64,000 bases of DNA from Gordionus sp. m RMFG-2023 (GCF_954871325.1 NC_088776.1:61838954-61902953), one strand, 5' to 3'; positions 11,037-22,886 are shown, counted from the first letter of the stretch. Notes: generated from the letters alone by a model not told the origin. Numbers and translations: made by a program.

Positions 11037-11216
11037 ATATGTTTTTGCATGTATTCAAATGGGGAATCACTTCTTGCGCGTTGGTACATATCATAGCTTG
11101 GCTCATATCGCTACTGCAAATGCGCCATGTTAAATACTGGAAAATTACGTACCCACTCTTATCCATAGGGGTTTTCATCAATTTCCTCATATCCGCCATA
11201 TTTATCTTCGTTACTT
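11037..11216 (+). CDS. TMEM170-like membrane protein, penultimate exon
   Basis: Open from an AAAAG acceptor to a TTACTT/GTAAGC donor in phase 1. It encodes two hydrophobic segments around MFLHVFKWGITSCALVHIIA and ITYPLLSIGVFINFLISAIF with the motif MRHVKYWK between them. TMEM170A has M-W-Y-G-V-F-L-W-A-L-V-S-S, then VHVPAGLLAL, LRHHKYG and LLMGI in the same order. TMEM170 proteins are small multi-pass membrane proteins of the ER and nuclear envelope. The identification is secured by the next exon, which ends in the conserved ILATL. Any upstream N-terminal exon was not found. The exon may start earlier than position 11037, or the Met at 11039 may be internal. Confidence 0.72.
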
Positions 11217-11495
11217 GTAAGCTTAACTTTTGCGACTATTTATTATAAACAGGATCGATTTTTTTATTGAGATGGAATCTTGATTTTTTTGACAATTTAA
11301 ATTGATTAAAGATACTTAAATCCTCAAACGTGGAAAACTTAATGTTACAATAGTAAACCTTAGTGAAAGTTAAAACGGACCGGAAATGGATAATGAAATA
11401 ACCGGACATGCAAATCGATCCGTTATTTGGCCATGACCGCATCTTCGACTTTATATAATTCCTAATTATCCTTTTATTTTTATGTATTTTTAAAG

Positions 11496-11626
11496 CTCTC
11501 TTCATATCTCTCATATTCGATTTGGGATCTTTCGATATGCCAGGCTTTTACGCGCTCGCTCTTGGGTTGGCTCAGACTATAATCCTCCTTTTTTTCGCCT
11601 TTTCGCATATATTAGCGACCCTTTGA
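11496..11626 (+). CDS. TMEM170-like membrane protein, terminal exon
   Basis: Begins after TTTTTAAAG with two split-codon bases (CT) that complete a codon with the phase-1 donor at 11216 (T plus CT makes Ser), giving FVTS across the junction. The exon encodes LFISLIFDLGSFDMPGFYAL followed by ALGLAQTIILLFFAFSHILATL and TGA at 11624-11626. TMEM170A ends LGTGQTFCVLVVSFLRILATL, so length, the GxGQT/GLAQT motif and the exact C-terminal ILATL all agree. The 279-bp intron between the exons holds no coding signal. Confidence 0.82.
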
Positions 11627-12445
11627 TACGCTTTCCTCGAGCGTTATCTTATAACGTGAAGGGACCAATAAAAGAAATTGACGTCATAGCTGTTGTATCT
11701 GTCGATTTGTAATTGACATTTATGGACGTTTTTCAATATTTTGTTTCGAGATAAAAGTTGTTTTTGTGTTCCTTTGTTTTAAAGGAAAATGGAGTTTATT
11801 ATATGTATAAATGTTATGAAAATATATTCGATTGTAATTATAAGATGTTATAAAATATATTTTACAGTTTAGATGGATCTTATAATAATTAAATATTAAA
11901 AGTTTATAAATATATACATGACAATAGATAGCTGTGATAATTTTTCCTCACTTAATTCATCTATCCATACATTTAAAGTTTGGCAAGATAAAACTCAACT
12001 TTGGTTCTCGCGATTTACTATATTTCTTATCTTTTTAAATTCGCGCTTAATTAAAATTACCAATTTAGATTCTTACATAGTGGCCCATCAATTTCTGAGC
12101 GATGGATGCAGAATACCCCCCTCCCTACCCCCATAAAAAATAATACCCTCCTTCAAAAAAAAAACAATTAAAAATTTTTTGACTCCCAAACCTCAAATAT
12201 GAATTTCAAAAAATAATTTTTTTTTTGTATCAAATCCTTAAAATATAATATAAATGTAATTAAAAATATTTTTTTTTAAAAAATGAATAACTTAGACAAA
12301 TCAAGGGAAAGAGATAGGGAAATAATTTATAATTTCATCAAAATTTAATTGATATAAATAAATTTTCTAGAATCTTTTATGATACTTCGAATCTTGTTTT
12401 AATTTTACTCATGACCCTTTAGGCAATATATGAGGTAGTAGGAAT
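11627..12445. other. no gene seen
   Basis: A+T-rich spacer downstream of the TMEM170-like gene. The ORF at 11918-12136 is unsupported. Confidence 0.55.
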
Positions 12446-12668
12446 CAGGGTTGTGTATTTGTCCGGTGAAAAATGAATCTGTCAATGGACCGATATTTGA
12501 GGCCTGTCAAATATAATCAAAAGCGATAAAAAATGTTTTTTAATTTAATAAATATTTTTTTTAAATTCATTGGCATTAATAATAACTAATGTTTAGGTAT
12601 TTAGCGAAGCCAGAATCCTTTAAGAAAATATTCTTGTCTATAAAAATAAAAATTCCTGATATTATAGG
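12446..12668. mobile_element. left end of a CAGGGTTG-type hAT element
   Basis: Starts CAGGGTTGTGTATTTG and runs colinear with the element at 59383 (shared TTCATTGGCATT, AATAACTAATGTTTAG). It breaks off where another hAT begins at 12669. Its right end was not found. Confidence 0.6.
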
Positions 12669-12844
12669 CAGAGTTGTTCCTTTTTAAAAGTAGCTAGCTC
12701 CCGCTAATACATTTTTAAAAGGAGATAGCCCCCGCTCCAAGTAATGTGGAGCACCACTCCATAACCTCTCCTTTGATTTTCATTTTTTTTAGAAGATATA
12801 CGAAACAAAATCATATTTTTTTTTTATCAAAAAGCTTTATTTAT

Positions 12845-12973
12845 ATTAAATGATCTATCAAAATATTTATAACCTTAGCTTTTAAAGGTTATCAATTTTC
12901 TAAATTAGAATCTAACAAATATCCACGCCTCTCCCCTAAGACCTCCTTTGCAATACTAGGCGCTCCACAGGAG
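12845..12973 (-). pseudogene. outer hAT transposase, C-terminal tail
   Basis: The minus strand continues the dimerisation domain interrupted by the inner element. After the P-V-E-R-L core come GGL, then RGYLLDSNLENL and LKAKVI in shifting frames. The family pattern is ERLFSxGGLI...RxRLxDxNFEKLLxLKxN. Frameshifts are evident. Confidence 0.65.
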
Positions 12974-15431
12974 TAGGGGTGGGACCAATACCAATATAAT
13001 ATTGGTTTTGAAATATTGTTTAAATACAATTTTAACCAATACCAATATTAATAATTTAAAATAGATAAATACATAAAATTATTTGGTTTTATCGTGGATA
13101 ATTATATCGTGGTATATTTTTTTACTTTCATTGATAAACATATTACATCTGTTATTTCTTCCAAATATTCCTGTGATATCAATATTGGTGTTATTTATAA
13201 TTATATTTTTTTATTATTATGGAAGTAAGTTTTCTATATGATATCTATCAATTTTATCTATTTATTCATTTAGGATATTATAATGAATGAAAACCAAATC
13301 GAGTTAATAAATATAGATAATGATGTTGATACTAATAATAATAGCGATAATGAACAAGAAGAATCAACGATATCTAATAAAAGAAGAAATACAGCAAAAA
13401 TCTGGGAATTTTATACTAGTTGTGATAACAAAAAAAAGGCTATTTGTAAAAAATGTAAAAAAATATTATCTATTCCCAATTTTGGAACCTCAGGATTATG
13501 GACACATCTTAAATCCATCCACCCAACTTTATATAAGAAATGTGAACAAATAAATAATGTCAGTAAAAAAATTAACGCCATAAAATCATTTTTAATTAAT
13601 AATGTAAATAGCTAATTTAAATAATTTAATTATGGACTTTTTTATTCAAAATAATTTAGCCTTTTCAATGGTTGAAAATGAGTCATTTAAAAATTTAATA
13701 AGCTTTTGCAACCCCTCATTAACATTAATTTCTAGAAAAACACTTAAAAAAGAAATTATGAAACATTATCATAGTTCTTTTATCAATTTAAAATCTGTAC
13801 TTTCTAAAATTACTTCTAAATTTTCTTTAACAATGGACATTTGATCCTCTCCAAATAAAATACCCTTTATGGGCATAACCATTCATTATATTGATAATGA
13901 TTTTAAATTAATTAATCATTTATTAGATTTTATTCCTTTTAAATCAGCACATAATACTATTAATATTTATAATATTTTTAATTCTGTATTAAAAGTAAAA
14001 TTTGAAATTGATTTTTTTTTGTATTACATTAGATAATGCTAGTAATAATTTAGCATTTTTAAAAATTTTAAAACTAAAAGACAATTTTGATAATGTGTGC
14101 AAATGTTTTTGCCATATTATCCATTTGTCTATCATGGCTGCATTGGAACCTCTAAATCCAACTTTAAAAAAAATAAGAAATTTTTAAAAAAATTTTAAAC
14201 TTTCTATATCTAAATTTAATAAATTTGAAAAAATATATCTTGAAAAAAATCAAAATTTAAAATTTCCTCACCCTATTTTGGATATACCAACACGTGGAAT
14301 TCAACGTACCAAATGCTCGAAAGGGCTATATTTCTCAAACCTTATCTCACAATATATACCAATCATCAACAAAATACTAATGAAGAATATTATATTAGTG
14401 CCTTAGCTTGGAATAATATTGAAATATACCGAGAATTTTTAGAACCATTTAATTTTGCTACAGAGATGGCCTCATGTGCTAATACTCCATATAATAATAA
14501 TCCTAATGCTATTTTAAAGACAGCTTCATTAGCTGCCTTGACAAAACTTAATAAATACTATAATTTTAATAAACACCTATATATTATTTCAACAATGATT
14601 GACCCAAGGTTTAAACTATCAAGTCACTTATTAAAGCATAATAGTATAGAAACTCTTATTGGATGTCTAAGCAAATATGTGGATGAAGTCACAATTTGTA
14701 ATGATACAAATCCATTAGACTGGTGGAAATTAAATAAAAATAGATATCCAATATTATCAAAAATTGCCAGAGATTATCTTGCAATTCCAGCTTCTTCATC
14801 TAGCTCTGAAAGGGCTTTTTCAGAAGGAAGGTATCTTATAACAGATCAACGTTGTTCACTAGATGAGCATACTATCCAAGCTTGCCTGTGCTTAAAAAGT
14901 TGGATGCGCATGAAGGATTCTTCTTAAATACATAAATTTTTTTCTTTATAATACAATGTTTTGCACTATATTTTATATAAATAGACAATTATGTTACATT
15001 TTTAGTGTATTCATTTTGCTATATTCTTTGTGCTAAATAAAAAGTTTCAAAATATACGTTTATTATTTGATTGGTTTGTTGATTTCAAAAATATATTAGT
15101 TTAAAAAAAGAATTTGGATTTAGTAAAATTTTGGGAGTTGGTTCTTAGCCCTGTTTTTATGGTAATGCTTCATGATTTTTTTTTCCATGTTTATTTAAAA
15201 CTAGAAATTAAGAGTTTTATAATCACTATTTCTATTCTTTTAATTAGTAATTTGAATTTAAACCAATACCAATATAAACCAATATATACCAATATAAACC
15301 AATACCAATAGCAAAACCAATACAAGAAATAGAAAATATTGTTTAAACCAATACCAATATTTTAGACCCAATACCAATACCAATACAATATTTTGTTTAT
15401 ATTGGGTTTTTAATATTGGTTCCCAGCCCTA
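12974..15431 (+). mobile_element. inner hAT transposon
   Basis: A 2458-bp element starting TAGGGGTGGGACCAATA and ending TATTGGTTCCCAGCCCTA, flanked by an exact 8-bp target duplication CACAGGAG (12966-12973 and 15432-15439). Both subterminal zones hold clusters of CCAATA / ACCAATATA motifs, probably transposase binding sites. It encodes a nearly complete but broken BED-hAT transposase on the plus strand. Confidence 0.93.
13283..14927 (+). pseudogene. BED zinc-finger hAT transposase, decayed
   Basis: Residues 1-110 form an acidic lead and a BED finger (CKKCKKI...GTSGLWTHLKSIHP). Next come NPSLTLISRKTLKKEI and the RNase-H-like core SLTMDI, GITIHYID, FKSAHNTINIY, LDNASNN and CKCFCHIIHLS. At the end lies the dimerisation domain NPLDWWKLNKNRYPILSKIA, LAIPASSSSSERAFSEG and CLKSWM. 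A TGA at 13842-13844 sits where the family has Trp after the first catalytic Asp (D-I-W). Further breaks are a stop at 13616, frame changes near 14030 and 14300, and a stop at 14187. Total length matches typical hAT transposases of about 550-650 residues. It could once have driven transposition but not as it stands. Confidence 0.9.
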
Positions 15432-15439
15432 CACAGGAG

Positions 15440-15810
15440 CACTAGGGGGAAGTGGGGTATTGTATTTTATAATGATATTTTTTTAATTCAGGGAATCTAT
15501 CAAAAATAGTAATTTTAATTTTGGTATCAATATTTAAAAAATATTTGTCCAATATATTATCTTCCTGATGATCAATTTCATGGAAAACAAAAAAATCTTC
15601 CAAATCATTTTGTATTTTAAAAGAAAGATTTTTTACTTTTATATGCTTTTTTATTGAAGCTGCTCTTTTGAAAATCAAATAGCTTTATTTAAACACAAGG
15701 CATTTTGCCCCTAACTTTGTTTGATCATTTGGATCAACATCTTTTAGAAGTTTAAAATATTTTTTGTTTGATGGAATGGAGATTTCTTCATCTATGATCT
15801 CTAAATCCAT
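15440..15810 (-). pseudogene. outer hAT transposase, N-terminal and C-terminal parts fused
   Basis: The minus strand from an ATG at 15810 reads MDLEIIDEEISIPSNKKYF, then KLGAKCLVFK (degenerate BED finger), then SIKKHIKVKNLS. It passes straight to a C-terminal part, DFFVFHEIDHQEDNILDKYF, IFDRFPELKKYHYK and NTPLPPSAPVER, which matches the hAT dimerisation motif NTxLPSSAPVERLFS. The whole catalytic core is missing. The inner hAT sits inside the codons for APVE. Confidence 0.72.
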
Positions 15811-16483
15811 AATATCGATAACAATTTTTTTATTATATATCTATAAAATGAATATGACTTACAAGATTTTCCAAAAAAATTTTCAATATAAAAAGGAAAA
15901 ACTTGATGTTTAATATTTAAAATGATTAGATGAAAAACCAATATATAACTCGGATAAACATTTAATAATGGATAAATTTAAATAAAACAAAATTTCATTT
16001 TTATTGAATTAGTATTAATATTTAACAGATAGTATTAATATTATACATTACATGCTATTTTGCTTCTGAAATTAATTATATCACTTAAAATATTTTGGTG
16101 CAGAATGTCATTTTGCCTGGAATTTTTCTCGTTCCACTCCAGCCCTAAATAGAGCTAGTTCCCGCTCCTCAGTTTTAAATAAAGATGGGCGTTCCAGATG
16201 TTTTTGATAAAAATGTAGTGGCGCTCCAGGAACGCCTCTTAACAACTCTGAAAAAAAAATTTCGGACACTTTTTGTACATGACATTTCTGTTTGGGATCC
16301 CAATCTGTTTCATCTATCCTGTATCAGATATTTCAAATATTTATTTAGTAGATTCGAATCTTTAAAGAGACATCCTCTCTTTTTTTTCAAAAAAGAATGG
16401 CCCTATACAAAAATTATAGTGCGTTACTTTAACACTGTTGGGTAGCAAAAATATATTTCTTTTTTTTTTCCACTGTATTAGAT

Positions 16484-16817
16484 CAATGATATATAATAGT
16501 ACCTAGGACTGACGATGCATTCATTCATAATACATTTGATAAGCGTCGTTGAATGCTAATCAGCTGGACCCGCCATTTTGGTAACCCATATAGTAATTAT
16601 TCTCATGTTTAAAACTACTATTAAATTGATAACTTACTTCTTTATTATCTCGATGATCAGCGATTTTTAATGTTTGCGTCAGACATAGGAATTTGAATTG
16701 GTCTCTCTTTTAAAATGTTTAATAATAATATGGGTAATCAAAATGGCGTCCCCAGCTATTTTCATTGATGTATGCACTTTTAATAAAGCATCGTCTAGAT
16801 ATTATTATATGTCATTG
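16484..16817. mobile_element. MITE family X, copy 1
   Basis: Begins CAATGATATATAATAG...GACTGACGATGC and ends GCATCGTCTAGATATTATTA...GTCATTG, giving imperfect terminal inverted repeats of about 40 bp. The interior (CCGCCATTTTGGTAACCCATA, TGGCGTCCCCAGCT) recurs inverted at 30127-30464. No clear target duplication was seen, so the superfamily is open. Confidence 0.75.
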
Positions 16818-18163
16818 TATTCAAAATTTATGACCGAATTTCGATAAGGTAACTAGTTTTATTTAATTATTAGTATACTTTCGAAAGACTAAATTTAAAT
16901 AATAAAACTCATTCCTATGTTAGTTATCATTGCTTATAAAGATGGGTTAAAAATACCACCCCCCCCCCCTTCCCCTCGACTATGGTAAAAAAAAAGTATA
17001 GTAAAATACATGATATCTAATTGATATCTAGACGAAAAATGGATACATAAAATATCCTTTACTCTTTCTACGAAACAATTTGACTACACATTTTTTTCTT
17101 CTTCAATATCTTCCATAATTTACTTCTCTTTTCTATAAAATCTATCATGTTTTCTTTCCATACTTTTTATAAAATAAAAAAGCTACCTCTCGATTTATCA
17201 AGACTCATATTCTAAGATTGCACTAATTTAATAGCTTAAAATTAAAACTAAAATGCTTCAAAAAAAATTTTTTTTTTAAACTTCGAGAATAAATACTCAA
17301 CGTTTAGAAAATACTGAATTTCATGTCTGGAATTATTGATTAGTGCGCAGATATGAAATGGAATTGTCATTATTTTATATGGAACATTTTGAACAAAATA
17401 TCGGATTGGGTGATTTTTTGACAAGGCGTATTTTAGTTGCCATTAAATATCGTAATAAAAAAACGCGAACCAATAAGTCCAGATTATAATGCGTATAAAT
17501 ATGGAAGTGGTGGGGGGTCAATCAAAGTCAGTTTTAAAATATTATAAATCGTCAAATTATGACAAATCATATTAACGAATATTAAACTAGTAGAATGTTT
17601 GGATCTTTAAAAAAATAAATTTTATTAATTAATTCTAGATTATTAAATTATTTAAAAAACAATATTATAACGAATTAATTTTAAAAAATTATTACAAAAT
17701 TAAAATATGCAAAAAAATTATATAAAACATTTGCAATTGCAGGATAAATTTTTTTTAAAAAAAATAAATCATTAATTAAAATAGATCGTTCAAAATTTGT
17801 AGATAAAGCTTGAGTTTATTTTCCATCATTGTACGACTTGATCAGTATAATGTGTCCATGTCTCATTGTTTTCTTAAATTATAGATTGTAATCTTATAAA
17901 ACGATAATATTGTATAACCTTATTTCATAAAAAATATAAAGCGATTATATGAAAGTCAATTTATTTAGATAGGATTGGTTTAGTTAACTTTCCCCATAAA
18001 TCCCCAGGCTTATATAATATTATTTTTCAAAACATGATTAAACCATTTTTTCAAAATTCGTATTAGATTTGAAATTCTTGAATAAGAATAACCAATTACT
18101 CTAATCACAAATTTTGAAAAAGAGAGAAAGAAATATTAGTATTATAAATAAAAAGATTAAAAT
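16818..18163. other. no gene seen
   Basis: A+T-rich intergenic DNA between the MITE and the 3' end of the minus-strand tandem-exon gene. Contains a poly-C run at about 16961 and no supported ORF. Confidence 0.55.
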
Positions 18164-18169
18164 TTTATT
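18164..18169 (-). promoter_or_regulatory. AATAAA poly(A) signal of the tandem-exon gene
   Basis: On the minus strand AATAAA lies 25 bases after the TGA of the terminal exon, implying a very short 3' UTR. Confidence 0.6.
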
Positions 18170-18194
18170 CATATTATTGTAATTATTTTTGAAA

Positions 18195-18350
18195 TCAATG
18201 AGAACTACCCAGTGATGTCATATGAGAAGGGTTATCAAAGTCTAGGACTCCATCAAAATTTTTATTTGCATAGTCGTAATTATAATCCGTATATCCATAA
18301 TCGTCATTAACATACCGCGCATCAGGTACCGCGTCAGAATATCCACTAGT
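18195..18350 (-). CDS. tandem-exon gene, terminal exon
   Basis: Follows a TTATAGTTTCAG acceptor in phase 0. It starts TSGYSDAVPDARYVNDDYGY, continues TDYNYDYANKNFDGVLDF and ends SLGSSH with TGA at 18195-18197. The first 12 residues resemble the start of the repeat exons (xNAYSD.. A.Y), so this exon probably gave rise to or descends from them. It is followed by an AATAAA. Confidence 0.75.
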   Translation of the reverse strand, partial: TSGYSDAVPDARYVNDDYGYTDYNYDYANKNFDGVLDFDNPSHMTSLGSSH

Positions 18351-18980
18351 CTGAAACTATAACAGAAATTTATAATTACAATTACTTTTTTATTGGTTAT
18401 TAAATAAAGAATGATTTTTAAAAAAAATTCCCTGAAAATGATATTTATTATAGCTTTTCAGAGTTGTTAAAAGATTATATTTTAAATTAATCTAGATATT
18501 ACATATATAGATTTTCTAAAAATGGATCAAGATACGGATACATTGTCTAAAAAACGTAACTAGATAAAGATGCAGTTTTTATTATACTTATGTAAGATGT
18601 GCATGTATAATTTAGGTTTCTAATTTAAAATATAAATTTTCGATAATAGGTAAAAGATTTATTGAGCTGAAGCTGATATCATCACGTCGATACAAATAGA
18701 TAATTAAAACAATGATGGTCAGTAATAAATTATAAAAAATATATAAGTAATTATAAAACAATTGTTAGATTTTAGTACTCAAAATCAATTTATTTAGCAT
18801 TAAGGGAGTATAATATAATCATAAAATATATTATAAAAATATTATTTAAAATTGAGGAGTGTCTTATAAACTTATATCAATATTTATATCACCAAATTGT
18901 ACCCAAAAAATCTAAATATTAAATTACTTGATTTTTTTTCAGAGATATGCTTAAATTTTTATATAGTTCTATGTGTTTAC

Positions 18981-19040
18981 CTCATTTGCAGGGGCATCAT
19001 AAGAATAGGCTTCATTCACATTGCCAGAATATTCGTTTTT
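18981..19040 (-). CDS. tandem-exon gene, repeat exon alpha-4
   Basis: Encodes KNEYSGNVNEAYSYDAPANE (20 codons, phase 0 both sides). Acceptor TTCAG, donor GTAAAC. The most diverged alpha exon: the Gly of DAGA is replaced by Pro. Confidence 0.72.
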
Positions 19041-19386
19041 CTGAACGTAAATGTGTCATAAAACATTTATAATAATAGATCAAAAAGATTTCAAACTATG
19101 TATTATAGCTTAAAATATAAATTATGCAATAATAGGTGATTTAACGTGACATAAAAAAAGTGGGAATTATATATTAATATATCATATAGACTCGGAACCG
19201 TGAAATTGTAATGAGGTACTTCAAATTAGCATAAATTAAAAGATTCTGTTAATACATTTCTTTTATAGAGCTGGTGTTTATTTAAAAATAGATATTATTA
19301 TATGTCTATTTACTACTATTATGATTTATTCAACTGCTCGCAAGTAAAAATCTATGTATAACTCATTTTGTATAATATGTGATTAC

Positions 19387-19449
19387 TTTAACTGCGCCGG
19401 AATCGTAATATGCACCGGAGATGGGGTCAGTATACGCATTTGACCTAAC
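19387..19449 (-). CDS. tandem-exon gene, repeat exon beta-3
   Basis: Encodes VRSNAYTDPISGAYYDSGAV then K (21 codons, phase 0). Acceptor ATTTAG, donor GTAATC. Beta type: NAYTD start, GAYYDSG core. Confidence 0.75.
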
Positions 19450-19725
19450 CTAAATATCATAAACCATTTATAATACATCTATTATAGCTTTTAATATAAT
19501 ATACAAAAATATGTAATAAGCGACTTAAATACCCCCCCCCCCCCATTATACAGACTTAGAATCCTTCAAATTGCTATAAAAATAAAGGCGCAGTAAGAAT
19601 GGATTATAGTGACGGATTTAATTTTTAAAATCTAAAATGTTTATATATTACATTATAATTAAATTATTTCAACTTCACAAATCTAGGTACCATCAATGTT
19701 ATGTTATATTATAATAAGCAATTAC

Positions 19726-19788
19726 TTCAACTACACTGATATCATAACACACCTCAGTTCCTTCTCCAGAATATGCGTTTGTCTGAAC
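19726..19788 (-). CDS. tandem-exon gene, repeat exon gamma-3
   Basis: Encodes TNAYSGEGTEVCYDISVVE, or with two more residues (VQ) if the first of two tandem acceptors (TTTAGGTTCAG) is used. Phase 0, donor GTAATT. Gamma type: carries the only Cys of the repeat. Confidence 0.75.
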
Positions 19789-20073
19789 CTAAATATCATA
19801 ACATATATAGTATATCATAGATTTTAACATAATATTTAATAATATATAATTAGCGATTGTAGAGTAATTAGACTCATACATTGTTCCATCACAGATTCAG
19901 AATGGGATAGGATTTCTCAAATAGACAAAAATTTAAAGGCTCAATTAAGAAATTTATTTTATAATATTGTGCAAATTTAAATAATCCAAATATTATATTT
20001 TTAATATTTACGATAATTTTAACTGCGGGCACTGATTTAAGTATGATAAATATTTATGTAATACTATTATTAC

Positions 20074-20133
20074 CTCAATTGCACCTGTATCGTAATATGA
20101 GGCATCATATACATCGCCAGAATATGCGTTTTT
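20074..20133 (-). CDS. tandem-exon gene, repeat exon alpha-3
   Basis: Encodes KNAYSGDVYDASYYDTGAIE (20 codons, phase 0). Acceptor ACTTTAG; the second acceptor seen in other copies has been lost. Donor GTAATA. Confidence 0.75.
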
Positions 20134-20348
20134 CTAAAGTAAATGTCATAAAACATCAAAAAAAAATTGAAAAATATATAAAGTGTAAAAGGTATTCTGA
20201 CCGTGACCAGTGTTGAAAACAAATAAAAATTAGTATTAGCCATATACGTTATTAACTTCTTATAAGTCAATAAATAAATATTATTGATTATTTTATCAAA
20301 AGCTATAATAGATATATTATAAATTATTTATATTTTCAAATTCCTATT

Positions 20349-20390
20349 GACCCTGTCCTTGATGAATTCTATGATTCTGGTGAAGCCAAA
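20349..20390 (+). pseudogene. inverted beta-type exon relic
   Basis: On the plus strand, against the gene, DPVLDEFYDSGEAK followed by GTAGTC copies the beta exon at 22072-22134. Flanking sequence at about 20395-20990 is likewise an inverted copy of the intron around 21880-22100. It cannot be used by the gene in this orientation. Confidence 0.78.
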
Positions 20391-22071
20391 GTAGTCATAT
20401 ATTATACAAACTAGGTTATAGACAGATATTTTGCTTGCAAGCAGTTGAATAAATTATAATGGGAGTAAATAGAAATATAACATCACTTATTGTTATAAAA
20501 TCATGATGGCTAGCTAGGATTAAGAAAATTATTTTATTAATAAAATGTAGAATTACATTGTCATACTATATATCTTAAATTTCTACTTAGAATTTTTAAT
20601 TTGAATATAAAATAAAATTAAATATGTTAGTAAAAATCGCCATATATTTATAAAAGGTTATTCGAATATTATAATTATTATAAATTATTTTAATTAATAT
20701 TATATTATTTATTTTAATAAATATTATATAATTTATTTAAATTAATTTTATATTATATTTTTATAATTATAATAATTTAATTTTAATTAATATTAAAATG
20801 TTATTTTAAACATCTATAACACCTATATTTTTAAATTTACACCAGCTCTATAAAAGAAATATCTTAGCAGCCTTAAATTTACGTCCATTTGAAGCACCTT
20901 ATCACTTCACAAATCTGAGTATTTCGATATGTCAATGTATGAATTTTAACTTCTATTAAAAGTCACAGTTAATTAACTATTATTGCATATTTATATTCAA
21001 GGCCTAATACAGCGAAGGGGGGGGGGGGTAATTTTAAAGATTTTAAGTTTACATTTAATTTTTTTTTTAAATAAAAACGATATTTATAATTATGATATAT
21101 AAAAATTTGGTCATTATCTTTGGCTTACTTAAAGATATTTAATGTAGATTAATTTTAAAAAAATATCGTTTAAATTTCTCCTGTGAAAAAGAAGATGGCA
21201 CATTATATACATCAAGGAAGCTCCAAATTTGGTGATCGGAATTAGACTAGGAGATCAGCACCTTACTCTTAATCTAGAACAAGAAATGAAACCTAGAGGT
21301 TCAAGAATATATTCCTATCGGATGGATAATGGTCATTATACTCTTCATGTACCATAGTTGACTATAAACTAACAAAAAATAAATAAATTGTTAATTTGAT
21401 AATTTAATCATTTCAGATTGTTTAAACAATAATTTGTAATATTTATAGCTTTTACATTAATCTTATTGGGGTATTTTTTTGTAATTCAATTATCTATCAT
21501 ATATAATTTTATTTAATTATACCTTAGTCAAAATCTTTTATTTTTAAAAACTATAGCTTCTTTTTAAAATTTGATTTTTTTTCTTCTCTCTATTTTTATA
21601 TTTTTCATATTTGAACCTTTGAAAATAAAGTTTCATTTGTTTTCAAAAATCTGACAAGAAAAATATCCCCCCCCCACATTCACTGTATTATAACTTGAAA
21701 TATAAATATGCAATAATAGGTGTGATAAATGCGATATAAGATATTATTATAGTTCATAGATTATATTATGATGAGACATTGTTGATAGTTTTTAAAAAAC
21801 GATATAATAAAGTCATATGTAGTCTAAATTAGTAAAATAGGTAATTAAATGTGACTTAAAAGAAGTTGGAGACTCATTCATTAATATATGGTAGATTCTC
21901 AGATTTGTGAAGTGCATAAATTTTAAGGATGTTAAGATATTTCTATTATAGAGCATGTGTAAATTTAAAAATATAAGATATATTATATTTCTATTTATTC
22001 TTATTATAATATTCAACTACTTGCAAGCAAAAAATCTATGTATAACCCGTTTTTTTATAATATGTTATTAC

Positions 22072-22134
22072 TTTGGCTTCACCGGAATCATAATACGCAC
22101 CAAGGACGAGATCAGTATAGGCATTTGACTTATC
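22072..22134 (-). CDS. tandem-exon gene, repeat exon beta-2
   Basis: Encodes DKSNAYTDLVLGAYYDSGEA then K (21 codons, phase 0). Tandem acceptors TTTAG-GATAAG, donor GTAATA. Source or sister of the inverted relic at 20349. Confidence 0.77.
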
Positions 22135-22823
22135 CTAAATATCATAAATCATTTATAATAAATCTATTATAGTTTTCAATTTGATAGTTAACAATATGAA
22201 GCTAGAATCAAATATTGCCAATACTAATTCCCCCCTCCCTTCCCCTCACATTCCTAGGACCCCTCAAATGCTTGTAAAGATAGAGTTACGCATTTTATAG
22301 TCATATTTAATTGTTAAAATCAAGTTATAATATATATATTTATAATATTACGCTTGGAATTAAGCGATTAATTTAACTGTACAAATTTAGTTACGTGTGT
22401 TATGTATTCAGTAGAGTAACCAGTATTTATCAATGGGAGGGCGGGGGATGGGGGGTGGAAAATATTTTGAGGGCATCGCTCTTCGGCCGGGTCCCTCCTA
22501 TAAAAATTTGTATATTATTAATTTTCTCGGCTGAACAATTGGGAATATTAATTCTAAAATGTGCCAATGTTTTGTGCTTTATTAGTGGCTGACTTTAGTC
22601 AATAGAGTATTCAGCATAAATAAAATAAATTAAAACAAAAAACTTTGCACCTTACGATTAAAAAGCGACAGAAAGCATTATTCTGAAATTTGTATCAATG
22701 TTTAGTGTTCACTGTTCACTTGTAAAAATTATTTATTCCGTTTACTTCTCTCCCCCCCTCCCCCCCTCCCCCCCCCCCCCCCCCCCTATTTATTCCACTG
22801 TATTTTATATATTTTGCAATTAC

Positions 22824-22886
22824 TTCAACTGCGCTGTCATTATAACACGCATGAGTGACAGCTCCAGAATATACGTTTGTCTGTAC
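22824..22886 (-). CDS. tandem-exon gene, repeat exon gamma-2
   Basis: Encodes (VQ)TNVYSGAVTHACYNDSAVE, phase 0, with tandem acceptors TTTAG-GTACAG and donor GTAATT. Confidence 0.77.

Larger units (their letters stand above)
12669..16250 (-). mobile_element. outer hAT element, interrupted by a second hAT
   Basis: Starts CAGAGTTGTT (12669) and ends AACAACTCTG (16241-16250). Both subterminal regions carry versions of GCTAGCTCCCGCT / GCTCC. The minus strand encodes remnants of a hAT transposase (BED-like start, C-terminal dimerisation region). Removing the inner hAT at 12974-15431 leaves about 1.1 kb, so this is an internally deleted copy. The flanks (ATTATAGG versus AAAAAAAA) do not form a target duplication, so one border has probably been altered. 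A 50-bp stretch at about 16050-16103 matches 59819-59862 in the hAT element there. Confidence 0.7.

Noticed and set aside
11236-11514. Minus-strand ORF of 92 codons
   Set aside because: It overlaps the TMEM170-like intron and exon on the opposite strand and shows no family features.
12669-16250. Target duplication for the outer hAT
   Set aside because: Flanks ATTATAGG and AAAAAAAA do not match. The ends are kept on terminal motif and coding evidence only.
21180-21360. Open stretch around CTAGGAGATCAGCACC in an intron
   Set aside because: It looked coding in short runs but matched nothing I could name and has stops in every frame.
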